Origin: Andrena cerasifolii
Lineage: Eukaryota; Arthropoda; Insecta; Hymenoptera; Andrenidae
Assembly: GCF_050908995.1 (NCBI RefSeq)
Contig: NC_135118.1
Location: forward strand, 5,394,001 to 5,458,000
Length of the DNA: 64,000 nucleotides
Direction of reading: 5' to 3'
A program made the position numbers and the translations under genes. Under the pieces are notes generated by a model. It saw only the letters and a program-made list of their open reading frames with translations, searched no databases and was not told the origin of the DNA. The stretch's first letter is position 1, and every line of letters begins with the position of its first letter. Below are positions 46,602-57,496 of this stretch, in pieces.

Positions 46602-47176
46602 CAGTGATGAGCAACCCGCGACTCGCCTGAACATTTGCGTACTTATATCTTTTGAACTGTAAAAGATATCGGAATGAATTTTGCGCTAAAAAATAGCATA
46701 CAATTATCCCTTTCTAATGTTGTATAATTATAATTTGCGTGTGAGCAACTATTCTCGAGAATGACAATTTTAAAAAGTGATCGTCGTAATCGACTCGCTG
46801 ACGAACGATTAAATAATTGTATTAGAGCTGCAGTTTCGAATATCGCACCTAATATTGAGAAGCTCGTTTATGAGAAACAGAAGCAAGCATCTCGTTAAGT
46901 AAATTTCAATAGTTATTTAATTTCATTTAGGTGGAAAAATATACGTGCATATACCTCCTTATATTTTAATATGTAGGTAGGTATGTATTATTAATAAACA
47001 GTAAATCAAATTTAAAAAAAAAAGTTTTATTGTAAATCAATGTCAGAAATAACAAATTCACCCCATAAATTAAAATTATTCGATTAGTATATTTATGTAT
47101 TTAATATTGTGGCCTGCATGGAGTAGTAGGTTGCCACTTGTGGCCCACTTCGGACCAAAGGTTGCTCTCACCACTG
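46602..47176 (+). mobile_element. hAT element relic with coding tail
   Basis: The ends CAGTGATGAGCAACC and GGTTGCTCTCACCACTG are inverted and of the classic hAT CAGTGGTGAGCAACC look. The 8-bp flanks do not match, so one end may have been rearranged. It contains the C-terminal end of a transposase frame at 46734-46898. Confidence 0.75.
46734..46898 (+). pseudogene. hAT transposase C-terminal dimerisation fragment
   Basis: A 54-codon open stretch (TAA at 46731 before it, TAA at 46896 ending it) reads CEQLFSRMTILKSDRRNRLA and continues DERLNNCIRAAVSNIAPNIE, ending KLVYEKQKQASR. The pattern C-E-Q-x-F-S-x-M, R-x-R-L-x-D-E, SNIxPxI and KQxQxS is the end of the hATC domain in the ZBED/GTF2IRD2-like group. 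Upstream catalytic parts are gone. Its place within hAT-type ends supports the call. Confidence 0.75.
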
Positions 47177-47514
47177 CAGTATACCCTACCAAAGACTGCC
47201 AGCGTATTTTTTTAATATTATAGAATTATGTCCTATGAATATCATAGAATTACGTTAAATATTCATAGCAATTATGAATTAATGTGGCACTATTTGTTAA
47301 TAAATATTAATTAATTGCTATTGAATGCCAGTGATAAACTATAAACATATAGCATAACTATAAAAATATTGACCCTAAGAAAGACATTCACAGTCCTGTA
47401 CTGACGACTACTTCCCATTTGACTTAAATACATACTACAAAAAAATATTCAGCTATTCTAAATTTTACTTCGATAAGAATAAAAACAAATAAGCAGAAGA
47501 AATGAAAGAATTAA

Positions 47515-47743
47515 CCCTTAAATAGGAGCATGGTGTCGAGGCCACTTTGATTGCTAAGAAAATACAGAACGCATAGGTTTCATTTTTGTGGTTTTTGTAA
47601 AAGTAATAACTGTTGATTAACAAATGTACTTGTTTTTACTTTCCAATGCCTGTTGATTTACGATAAACATAAAAAAGAAGTTGGTGTTACTGCTGACCCC
47701 ATGCGCCCACTTGTGTAATTTTGCCAGTGGGACTACTTAAGGG
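47515..47743. mobile_element. piggyBac-type MITE with CCCTTAA ends
   Basis: CCCTTAAATAGGAGCATGG at the left is mirrored by CCACTTGTG...AGTGGGACTACTTAAGGG at the right. Exact TTAA flanks lie at 47511-47514 and 47744-47747. 229 bp, no coding. Confidence 0.75.
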
Positions 47744-47747
47744 TTAA

Positions 47748-48549
47748 CATTGAAAATTTTCTCCTGAAATTACTTCGTTTTTATTCGCTTCTGCTTGTGC
47801 ATCACATGGAAAAAAAACTTGAATTCCTCTCAAAAAAAAGAAATGAAGTTTCAGCAGGGGTGTATACATATTTATAAAATTCTTATTAATCTCAGTAACG
47901 TTCCTTCAAAGTAATTCCTGAAAAACGACACGCATGACAAGGTGCAAGGAGTGTAATGCATATTACATCGGGCGGCAAAGGTGTCTGACCGTATACAGAC
48001 CACTATCACTCGCGCATCGCTCGTCTGCACCGGTCCTTATACCGTCGTACAACAATTAATGCACACGTTATTTTGAAACCCCTTCCAAATCAAACTTACT
48101 TAAGTTAATAGACACTTCAAAGTATGCACAGTTTTACTGGGTGTTCCATTAAACATATTGAACTTTCGTCCTTGTTCTATCTCTCAAAGCGAGTTCTTTA
48201 TTTTCCCCTACGTGTGATTCCAAAGGATACTTCCATAAAGAATATAGGTTGAATAGAAGGGACACGTTTTACAATTAGAAAATTAAAATATGGCATATGG
48301 CAAGTACCAGTTTTAAAGACAAAAACATTGCATGTATATATCATCAAGTTTCGACGATACCTGTTTCAAAGTTTTTTATAAAATTATTTAATCTAAAGTA
48401 AGATTTAAAGATTTTTTTTTGCGTAACGTATCTAAATAACTGTTGAATCAGTAAAGTCTCGAAGAGTAGATACAAAAGAAGAATGTATGGATAATTAAAT
48501 TGCACGAAAATTCTTAAATGTGGTCTGTAAAAGACGCGAAGAAAATATT
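47748..48549. other. AT-rich spacer
   Basis: A CpG-containing patch lies at 47930-48060. No gene or repeat pair. Confidence 0.4.
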
Positions 48550-48550
48550 A

Positions 48551-48658
48551 TGGTCAGAATCAATATGTGTTTGTAGTAAAGCTTTTACTAACAGTACATG
48601 CGAACTTTAGGTACAACATTTTCCCCGAGTTTTCAAACACATTGATTCTGGCCATACA
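48551..48658. repeat. Hairpin, 20-bp arms
   Basis: TGGTCAGAATCAATATGTGT (48551) is mirrored by ACACATTGATTCTGGCCA (48640). It sits about 125 bp before the larger palindrome. Confidence 0.6.
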
Positions 48659-48765
48659 CTTATGACGTACATATGTAATTATACACACACGAAGAATAGT
48701 GCAGCTGCAACAGCAAACCCCCAAAAATATATAAAACAAAATTTGTATGTTATACAATTTAACTA

Positions 48766-49035
48766 AAAATGCACTAAAAACTAAAAAATAATTCTTTTCT
48801 TGTACTACAGTTTCGATGGTGATATGTGACTTTAAATAAAGTCATACAAACTCTGTGATTATCCTTTTTCTTTACAATTGATTTGAACAATTCTACAGGT
48901 TAATCACAGAGTGTGCATGATATTATTTAAAGTCACAATATCACCATCGAAATTGTAGTGCAAGAAAATAATTATTTTTAGTAAAATCGTAACATAATTT
49001 TTTTATACATTTTTTTATTTTCTAGTTTTTAGTGT
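48766..49035. repeat. Nested palindrome with 80-bp arms
   Basis: Arms 48782-48861 and 48901-48981 mirror each other (CAGTTTCGATGGTGATATGT and ATATCACCATCGAAATTGTA) with a 39-nt loop. An outer pair GCACTAAAAACTAAAAAAT and TTTTCTAGTTTTTAGTG (near 49014) extends the symmetry. Likely a MITE; no TSD determined. Confidence 0.75.
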
Positions 49036-49879
49036 TTGAGGATTTTTTTATATTTTGTTTTCGTTCTAAATTTTTTTATTTTCATTTTTTACTTTTTTTT
49101 TTTACAAAAACTTGTATTATCATCACACCCACGTACGCCTACAAAGTTTCAAGACAGTTGGACTGGTGGAAGTGCGTGAAAATTGAAAACTGAGTGCCAG
49201 ACTTGAACCATACACCAAACAAACACCAAACATACAGAGCGTCGAAGCTAAGTAAAATCATTTAAGAATGATATATATACATAGACACGAAACACTACAT
49301 ATACTGCGAAATTCTGTTTAGTTAATCGCTATTAAGGACAAGAAAATAAAATTTTAAAAGGGCACCTATGATTCAATTTCAAATATCGAAACACTTTGTG
49401 AAGCCTCGACACTTTATTTATTTAAGAAGATGAAAATTCTAATTAAATTAATATCTCATTCAATTCCATTCTGGAGCATAGCATACCTCAGGTATCCGTG
49501 GCATAAATCAATCTGTAGCTACACTTTACCGGAAAAATACGAGTACCAAGTTCTCCTGTATCGTTTTCATTATCGAAAGAAAAACGTGAATGCGGTGCAC
49601 CGTGTTGCTGGCGTCGCGTAGAGCATGCATACCTCGGCAGATTTAAAAGTGCTCCGAATAGGCGGCTAGTGTTAAACGGGAGAAAGAAAAAGCGCAGGGT
49701 GTGAAAAGTGTACTGCGGTTAAAAGCTCTCTAACTTTTGCTTACACTGGACCAGCCAAATGTTTTGAATCTGCCTTCAAAACTCTCGCTACGCCCGGCCA
49801 TTAATGCTCGGCATGTTTCCACCAGCATGCAGTTTTATCTTCGCTGGATCGAAACTAAGGAAGATTCTCATGAAATATG
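49036..49879. other. Gene-free spacer
   Basis: AT-rich, then CpG-containing near 49600-49830. Frame 49430-49621 is unsupported. Confidence 0.4.
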
Positions 49880-50170
49880 AAACGTGTGGTTCGTGGAGCA
49901 CGTCGAATTCGTAGTTTATTGAATTGTGGTGGATATCGTAATTTAAATTCATGGCCTATCAAATTGCGGTATAAATTGTGACTCGAATCCGTGATCCGTC
50001 AAGCTGGATTTGGAACTGTGACTTCGATGCGTAGCCAATGCAATTCCAATTGCAATTTAAATTCGTGGTTCATTGAAATAGTTGCAGTTCAAGTGGTAAT
50101 TCAAGGACGCAGTCAATGCAATTACAATTTAAATTCGCAATCCATACAGTTGAAATTCAAATAATAACCG
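49880..50170. repeat. Highly degenerate AATTCGTGG minisatellite
   Basis: Variants of AATTCGTRGTCCATTGAATT and TTGCRATTTAAATTCGTGG recur about every 30-40 bp for 290 bp. The copies are too diverged for a clean unit. No coding. Confidence 0.5.
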
Positions 50171-51018
50171 AGATTCAGAAATTATAAATTCTATTTAGGG
50201 CTCCGACTATCACGTCACATTTACTCGAGAAGCCAATGTTTCATAGAAAGTGCACCCTCAATCCGAATGTATTTCCAATGGACTTTGGTTCCACAATGAT
50301 CTTCTCCCAAAAACTAGATTTATTAATTTCTTCACATCCATTTCATATTGCGTCTGGTAACTCGCCATCCAATACCCAACCTTAATTTACTTAATTTTGC
50401 AAGGACAACTGGCGATTCCCATATAATCTGACCACTCGTATTAACTGCGAAGTAATTGTTCCAATCGTGAATACGCTTACATCGTCACCGCGGTCTAAGG
50501 TAACAGCTCTAGAAAAGAGCCGACAGCAAAAGAGTTCTACCAGTTGCCTGCAATCGATTCAGAAACGAGACGAATTGGGCTGACAAACGCGAGGGCCTCG
50601 CAGTAACTGGGCGATCGGTCAATTAGACAAATCGAAACATTCGTGTAAAGCTTATGACCCTCGACGTGCATCGTCTAATACGTCCGGAGTTAGGGGAGCA
50701 CTGCGACTAATGCCTCACAGGGGAATCGAGATCGATAGATCCCAGTGACCCTGGCGGTACAACGCTTAATTAATGCCCGCTAAGCTTCAAATCGCGGCCG
50801 TTTCGGGCGAGTAACCTCGACGGACGCGAGAATACCTGAGAAGCGTCAGCCTGGGTTCCCGTAATACAAGGTCTCCAATAAATCGTAGTACAACCGAAAG
50901 GGAGGGTGCTGTTCATGCACAAGTCACTCGAAAATGTAGAACTCAATAATGTTATGACATCCTAGGGTATGATATGGTTCATAGTAATGCAATAAGTTTC
51001 CAAGATCTATTTGATTGG
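50171..51018. other. Gene-free spacer
   Basis: Balanced, CpG-containing single-copy-like DNA. Nothing supported. Confidence 0.4.
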
Positions 51019-51022
51019 TTAA

Positions 51023-52437
51023 CACTAGATCTACCAAGGGGGTCAAAATGACTTGTTTTGTCATTTCTTGTAATCATAAAGCCGGGAAACCACCGAGAAG
51101 CTAAGCTAAGCTAAGCTATGCTATGCTATGCGATGCTATGTTTTAACGTAGCTTTTGGTGGAAACGGTTCCATAAGAATGTATTCAAGCTAATTTTTTTA
51201 AAACGTAGCATGGCCTAGCATAGCATAACATAGTATAACGTAGCATAGCGTAGCGTAGCATAGCGTAACAATAGCATATCATAGCATAGCATAGCACAGC
51301 ATAGCATAGCATAGCATATCACAGCACAGCATAGCATAGCATAGCATAGCATAGCAAAGCATAGCATAGCATAGCATAGCTATGCTACGCCATGGTTTAG
51401 CTTAGCTTTTGGTGGAAACGGTTCCATAACAATGTATTCAAGCTAATTTTTTTAAAACGTAGCATGGCCTAGCATAGCATAGCATAGCGTAGCGTTGCAT
51501 AGCGTAGCATAGCATAGCACAACATAGCATAGCATAGCATAGCACAACATAGCATAGCATAGCTTAGCTATGCTACGTTTTAGCTTAGCTATGCTATGCT
51601 ATGTTTTAGCTTAGCTATGCTATGCTATGTTTTAGCTTAGCTATGCTATGCTATGCTATGCTATGCTATGCTATGCTATGCTATGCTATGCTATGCTATG
51701 CTATGCTATGTTTTAGCTTAGCTATGCAATGCTATGTTTTAGCTTAGCTAAGCTATGCTATATTTTAGCTTAGCTTTTGTGGAAACAGTTCCATAAGAAT
51801 GTATTGAAGCTAATAGTTTTAAAACGTAGCATGGCCTAGCATAGCATAGCATAGCGTAGCGTTGCATAGCGTAGCATAGCATAGCACAACATAGCATAGC
51901 ATAGCATAGCACAACATAGCATAGCATAGCTTAGCTATGCTACGTTTTAGCTTAGCTATGCTATGCTATGTTTTAGCTTAGCTATGCTATGCTATGCTAT
52001 GTTTTAGCTTAGCTATGCTATGCTATGCTATGCTATGCTATGCTATGCTATGCTATGCTATGCTATGCTATGTTTTAGCTTAGCTATGCAATGCTATGTT
52101 TTAGCTTAGCTAAGCTATGCTATATTTTAGCTTAGCTTTTGTGGAAACAGTTCCATAAGAATGTATTGAAGCTAATAGTTTTAAAACGTAGCATGGCATA
52201 GCAGAACACCGTATAGCATAGCTTAGCTTCGCAGTGGATACCCGGCTTTACTCATTTTCAGTACCTAAGTACATCTAATTTTTCAAAATTTTCGCGACTT
52301 TTATTGAAATATATAAATGATTAATTCTGCAAAATAGTTTTCTTCTTTCCTTTTTTTCTCTATAAAATTTATATGTAGTATACCTACATGTTTGATACCT
52401 AAGCTGGGTCATTTTGACCCCTCGCGGAACGCAGGTA
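51023..52437. mobile_element. piggyBac-like frame around the pentamer array
   Basis: TTAA (51019-51022) is followed by CACTAGATCTACC and AGGGGGTCAAAATGAC. At the right GGGTCATTTTGACCCCTCG mirrors the latter block. A second inverted pair bounds the array: TAAAGCCGGGAAACCAC (51078) and GTGGATACCCGGCTTTA (52232). The right TTAA is not evident. If a transposon, it is non-autonomous and its filling is the array. Confidence 0.5.
51100..52228. repeat. AGCAT/ATGCT strand-alternating pentamer array with 365-bp higher-order units
   Basis: About 1.1 kb is built of the pentamer ATAGC on the plus strand and, in alternating blocks, of its complement GCTAT. The blocks are joined by TTTTAGCTTAGCTATGCT linkers and by a 75-bp spacer with GGTTCCATAAGAATGTATT. 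That spacer occurs four times, starting near 51147, 51406, 51770 and 52136, so the last full units are about 364 and 366 bp. The two units are almost identical, differing mainly in the number of CTATG copies. Opposite-strand blocks can pair in the same molecule. No frame is conserved across it. Confidence 0.92.
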
Positions 52438-53126
52438 AATTTTTGATTTCAGAAGTTTCTCATAATATTTTCGTATAGTTCAAATCCTTTTCTTTAGAAA
52501 ACTATATACATCTCAGTACCTACATATAACTTGTACAGTAAATGCCAAACGATACTTGTATGCTATGTTTCTGCTAGTTTTTTTCAAGTCTTTCACTTGT
52601 TCATAAATAAAATTCGGAAAAATTGAAATTCAGGATTCAATTTTCTATCGTGATCTGTAAAAACAATTTACCCATAAAAACCTAAGAATTATGGAGAGAC
52701 ATTCGCGAAGTGCGAAATTACTGGAAAAAATTTAACTTATTTGAATGAATCCATAGTACTAATTTCATACCCAAGGTAATTTTTCACGTAAACTACTCGA
52801 CAAAATAAAAAACTTATTCTATGCTTTTACTTGTTTTCTCGCGAGGATTCAGCTTCTGCTTAGTTGCACCACGTTTTAGCAACCACTCTGTATTTCCGCG
52901 AACGTGGACACGCCATCCACGAGCAGAGTTATAACGCCGACGACCGTGGCCAACAAAAATCTCGGCGTAATTAAGCCGAACTAATTAACGGATAAGCCCA
53001 TCGTCGAAATCGGGTACTGTTCGAATCTCGAGTTCAGCCGAAATAATGAACTTCAATTTTTGGACGCTTGTTAATTATAATATCAGGAATTACGCTGGCT
53101 TGTTCGACGGACAATGCTATAAAGAT
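52438..53126. other. Gene-free spacer
   Basis: AT-rich, then a CpG-containing patch at 52900-53040. No supported feature. Confidence 0.4.
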
Positions 53127-53176
53127 TTATTATTATTATTATTATTATTCTTTATATTATTATTATTATTATTTAT
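53127..53176. repeat. (TTA)n microsatellite
   Basis: Two runs of TTA/ATT repeats separated by CTTTATA. Confidence 0.9.
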
Positions 53177-53512
53177 TTAACATACGGTTAAGATCCATTT
53201 CTTAACAAAAAATTGGTAATAAACAATACCTAGTAGAGACGGACATTACACAGGAAAGAAAAAGAAAAACAAACGAAATGTACAGAGTACAATGATTATA
53301 GAACACGAGAATGCGCATGACTATCCAGACATAACCTTATGTGCCACTGCTCTATAGACACTAGCCTTAAAAGTGGAAGGAGAGCAAAATAAGAATTTTT
53401 AATGTTTCTTTTAAAATATTGAATGTTTTACATCTCGTGATCACTTGACGTATCGCTGTCATTGTCGCTCTCATTTGCACATGAATTAAGGTAAGTATTT
53501 AATCTTTTTACC

Positions 53513-53917
53513 TTACTTCTCATCACCGAATTTTTTAATTTCTGCCGATTCATTATGTTGTTCGTACAACTTTAATCGATTGTTTATTAACACAATTGAA
53601 ATTTTCGGGTCGGTTAAGTATATTGCTCGATTAAAAACGTCTAACATTCTATTCTTTCGACTATTTTGTCGTAAATGCGATATCATAATTTTTCTATAAA
53701 GTTTATGCCAGGATTCATTTGCATCTTCTGAATAATACGCTATTGGTAGTGGAAACTGTCTTGCTACTTCGCAACCATGTTTTAATAATTTGTGTAATGT
53801 AGGACTCATTCGAGCCCACGGAAATAATTTATAATGAAGACAATATGTCTCCCAGCAGAATTCCTCGAGTTTATAGGTATGCATAAAAGGAAATCTTTTT
53901 TTGGAATGATTGAACAA
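53513..53917 (-). pseudogene. C-terminal part of an insect transposon-type protein
   Basis: The 134-codon minus-strand frame reads LFPWARMSPTLHKLLKHGCE (residues about 32-51), then FPLPIAYYSEDANESWHKLY, then RQNSRKNRMLDVFNRAIYLT and DPKISI. The order (W-x-x-M-x-x-x-x-H-K-x-L-x-H-G, LPI-x-x-x-SE-x-A-x-E, SRKxxMxDVFNRxxxxxDPxIS) resembles the C-terminal part of an uncharacterised transposable-element protein family I know from insects and cnidarians. No ATG stands at its open start (TTG; a TAG lies just upstream) and the N-terminal half is absent. A last exon of an intact gene is the alternative. Confidence 0.5.
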
Positions 53918-55249
53918 AAAAAAATTCTAACCGACCATGGTAATGGATAAAACATAATTTTATTGTAAAATTTCAAGTTTAACACAGATTTTCAAAGGTA
54001 AAAAACGTCCGTACCATAATTTCATTAATTTTCCCATATTCTGCAATCTATCAGCTTTAATTTAAAAAAATAATCATCGCTCTATCTCATTGCTATCAAT
54101 AGTTCTCTGATTTTGAAACAAACTACTTTCATAATGACTGCAACGAGGGAACACTGTTTCTTTCATACCTTGACCAACGAGACAGTCTAAACATGTCACT
54201 GTAAAGGCTGATCAATGGATCACACATATACTGCGCGACATAATTAGTATTATAATATATTATCATTAATTTTTTCTAATTGTGATCTATCATTAATCTA
54301 TTATCATTCATTTACTATAATGTATTTTCATATACCGAAGACAAATCATTTTGAAAAGACGGTTTTGTCATTCCCTTTCCCTCACTTTTCTTCCTTCCCC
54401 TGTCCACTTGTGTTGATTTTTCATGGTCAGACCAGCTTTTGGGAGCATCCTTAATTTACACTTTTGTGACCTTTGTGACATATACTTTTGATCTGTATAA
54501 AAAAATTGGGCGATTTCATCATCAATTGAATAGTGTTCCTTGTAAGGCCTGACGCGACAATCATTTTCACTTTTTTTCGGGACTGCCTAGCTTGTAACCT
54601 CTTTGCGAATCTTGTGTCGGAGGTTGTGCTTCGTTTCTCACCCTTTGCAACTGTCTCTGTTCTTGTATCTATGTCGATCGTATTTGAAACAATTTTCGCG
54701 ATGCTGGATAGCTTCGTTTAAGCTTCGTTAACATCGTGACGCAAGGATGATGCTTTATGAGAATTCAGTTCGCGAAAGCAACGGAGAAAACAAAATGAAT
54801 GAAATTCATGAAACTTATTCGAAACGGAGCGACGCTGGCAGGTTTTCCCGTTGGCGCGTTTACTTGAACAGAAGTTCGACGATGGCGGTAATTAGCGACC
54901 ACTTCGACCAGGCTCGCAACTTTCTGCGATAAAACTCGCGATCAACTTCATTTTCAGTGCGATCGGCTATTTGCTTTATAAAAGGCTCGAAATTAATACG
55001 GGGATGTTTGCGGAGCAGAACGCATTCATTTCGAGGAAATTTAATCCCTGGAAATCCAGCGAACAATAAAGCCAGCTGCAGACTAATATTAGGTCGTCTA
55101 CAAAGTCTGCGCCGTTTCGAACGCAACGGCTTTATTACCTTTTTACCGTGGCCGATGCTGTTAATCGTTCGCTGGCGGACACCAATCGAACGCGGTATAA
55201 ATGAAATGCAATTTCCTCGGTTCCTTACCCTATCGGGGAAAAATGGCTG
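53918..55249. other. Spacer
   Basis: Frames 54533-54932 have no recognisable motif. The long minus-strand frame 54860-55435 overlaps a dispersed repeat (55250-55390). No promoter or exon was supported. Confidence 0.35.
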
Positions 55250-55390
55250 GAGCAATTGGAGACTTTGATGCGAGAAGCAGGCGGCTCCATAATTTACCGA
55301 AACTGAGTTATAGGTAGCGTCGAATGTAAACAGAAATTCTGAATAGATTGGTGAATTACGCATAAGGATGCTAGTACTTGCACCGTGCCA
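55250..55390 (+). repeat. Dispersed repeat E, copy 2
   Basis: It matches 33406-33540. It lies inside the 191-codon minus-strand frame; because the second copy breaks that frame, I reject the frame as a gene. Confidence 0.65.
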
Positions 55391-55495
55391 GGTTGCAAAA
55401 TCAACCCCCAAAACAATTAACTCCGTCATTTCCACCCTTAATGTTTGATCAGCAATTTCGAAAAAAACGAGTGTGGTAGAACTAAAAAGTACCTA

Positions 55496-56470
55496 TTAGG
55501 TTGGTAAGGATGAAATTTGTAGTTAAGAATATTGCCAACTTTAACAGCTTATTATTTGACACTGGCTTAATATTTCACCGTTCTGTTTTTTTTTGTTAGA
55601 AAGTAACATATCTCGCCTGTTTAAAGAAATCATTGTAAGCACTACGAAATATTAAAAACTTTTTTTAAAAATTAATTTTGTTCAAAATGGAACGGTCGGA
55701 AATTCGCACTATTATGAAGTACGAGTTCGTGCGTGGAACTAAGGCATCGCAGACCGCGCGAAACATTAACAGTGTATTTGGTATCTAGTGTTACTACAGA
55801 GCAGACAGTATCAAATTGATTCGCCAAATTTCGTACAGGCAACTTTGACCTCACAAATGAGCCACGCGGTCGCCCAGAATCAAAGATCAATAATGACGAA
55901 CTAAAGGTCACCGTTGAGTCTGACCCACCTCAGAGTGCCTATGAATTATCGTTGAAGCTTGGTGTTAGCGAACAAACAATATTAACGCATTTAGCTCAAA
56001 TCGGTAAAGTGAAAACGTTGGATAAGTAGGTTCCACGTGAACTGAGTGAAAGACAGAAACAAAAGCGTTTGGAAGCTTGCTTGATGTGGCTTTCTCGTCA
56101 CAAATCTGATCCATTTTTTAATCGAATTGTCACTTGTGATGAGACATGGATCCAATATGACAATCGCAAACGTTCAGCACAGTGGTTGGACAAGGATGAA
56201 TTACCAAAACGCACTCCAAAGCGCATTATTCATCAAAAGATACTGATGATGACTGTTTGGTGGTCCAGCGCAACATACTGCAACCAAGTGGACGAAATGA
56301 TGCAAAAACTTCAAGAAAAACAGCCTAGATTGGTGAACAGATCGACTCCTATCTTATTGCATGATAATGCTAGACCACACACTGCAAAAATGACTGTGGC
56401 AAAACTACAGGAAATATTGCACTGGTCAATAGTAATGTCACGGTACCGCAACAAAAATCTCTCAAAACAG
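55496..56470 (+). mobile_element. mariner element, right part lost
   Basis: TA (55494-55495) then TTAGGTTGGTAAGGATGAAA is a mariner-type left end. A transposase frame follows at 55687. The right end is absent: the sequence runs into a pogo-like insertion at 56473 and no mariner end appears after it. Confidence 0.75.
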
Positions 56471-56473
56471 TAG
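55687..56473 (+). pseudogene. mariner transposase, decayed (DD34D)
   Basis: The ATG at 55687 opens MERSEIRTIMKYEFVRGTKA, a typical mariner start. A TAG at 55786 and a frame change follow; the continuing frame (from 55790) has TGA at 55817 and TAG at 56027, then stays open to 56473. Visible parts are an HTH (YELSLKLGVSEQTILTHLAQ), the first catalytic aspartate in TCDETWIQYDN, and the second in LLHDNARPHTA. Between WWSS and YCNQ about 20 residues are deleted, and the third catalytic aspartate region is missing. The final stop is formed by the TA of the inserted element. Inactive; needs no host function. Confidence 0.85.
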
Positions 56474-57494
56474 GGTAGACCGGGTCGAATCGGATCGAAA
56501 TAAGAATTTAATCCATATTTCTTACATCGCGATAGAAATGAGCATTCCGATCCTTCGTAGTACCTCGTCTCTATCCCCCGCACCTACCGCAAAAGCCCGT
56601 TAATTGTTTTAAATCATTGTTTAGAGCTGGCATACGTTTTCAGTGACATGGACGCGTGCGAACGTTACAATTCTGGTCCGAATCTAACCTACGTAATCTG
56701 CAATTTCGTATTTAAAAGAAAAAGTAAGCTTGAAAATTCCAATGTGTTTATTGTTATTAGTTTGCACGATGTCCAAGTTTAGTATTTCATGTATTTTAGA
56801 CTATTATATCATAATATGTTTATGTAATCTACACCCTTTGAAATAGTTATGTATGGGGCTAATCGGATCACGTTATTTGAGGTGAATCGGATCACTCTTT
56901 ATTTTCATTTGAGTATTTTTATGATTATAAATATGATAATTGTTTATATACTGATAATTAGTACGTACATAAAAAAGAGAAATCAGGGATCATGGTGTCA
57001 AAAAAAAATAAAGGAATCTGTGATAAAAATTAAATTTAGAGAAATGACGAAAAAAAAAAATAAATTAATAGTCTTAAGAAGATGGCTTTGTATTTACTCT
57101 GGTGAAAAATTAATTCGTCCACTTTCAGAAGATTATCTGAGAAGAGTCATGCCACGAGAATTCTGCTGATAGAGGAGGCAAAAACGGCAATATTCTTCCG
57201 ATCTGTGTGCTGAGTAATGTCACTTGACTTCACTGTCATTAAATTAGATTTGTTTAAGTTGATTCTAAAGATTTTGTTATGAAAATTTCAGTTTTTTTCA
57301 GAAATTTATGGGTTATTTCTCACTTTTTGTTTTTTTGTTTGCAGAAGAAACACTTTTATGTTATTTTCTATTATTAATCTTAAAGCCAAAGGTGCACTGG
57401 TCACGAATGTGTAATAAAAAATTTATTTTTTAACGTTTGACTAGTATTTTTTTACCGTCAAACACAAAGTGATCCGATTCGCCCCGGTCTACCC
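56473..57494 (+). mobile_element. pogo-like element inserted in mariner
   Basis: GGGTAGACCGGGTCGAATCG at the left is mirrored by CGATTCGCCCCGGTCTACCC at the right (57475-57494). TA flanks it on both sides (56471-56472, 57495-57496). ATCGGATCAC words repeat near the left end. A frame at 56949-57169 carries a decayed pipsqueak-type start. Solo termini of the family lie at 8045, 9091 and 9200. Confidence 0.75.
56949..57169 (+). pseudogene. Decayed pogo-like transposase N-terminus
   Basis: TYIKKRNQGSWCQKKIKESV followed by IKIKFREMTKKK and YSGEKLIRPL resembles the K-R-x-x-GSW start and SG-linker of pogo/Tigger psq domains. The recognition helix region is damaged and the frame ends soon after (MPREFC). 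The TA target duplication of the host element fits this Tc1/mariner-superfamily class. Confidence 0.45.
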
Positions 57495-57496
57495 TA

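Noticed and set aside
51100..52228. CRISPR array
   Set aside because: Five-base units without unique spacers in eukaryotic DNA; it is a satellite-type array.
54860..55435. 191-codon minus-strand frame, the longest in the window
   Set aside because: It overlaps dispersed repeat E; the 33.4-kb copy breaks the frame with indels not divisible by three, and no domain is visible.
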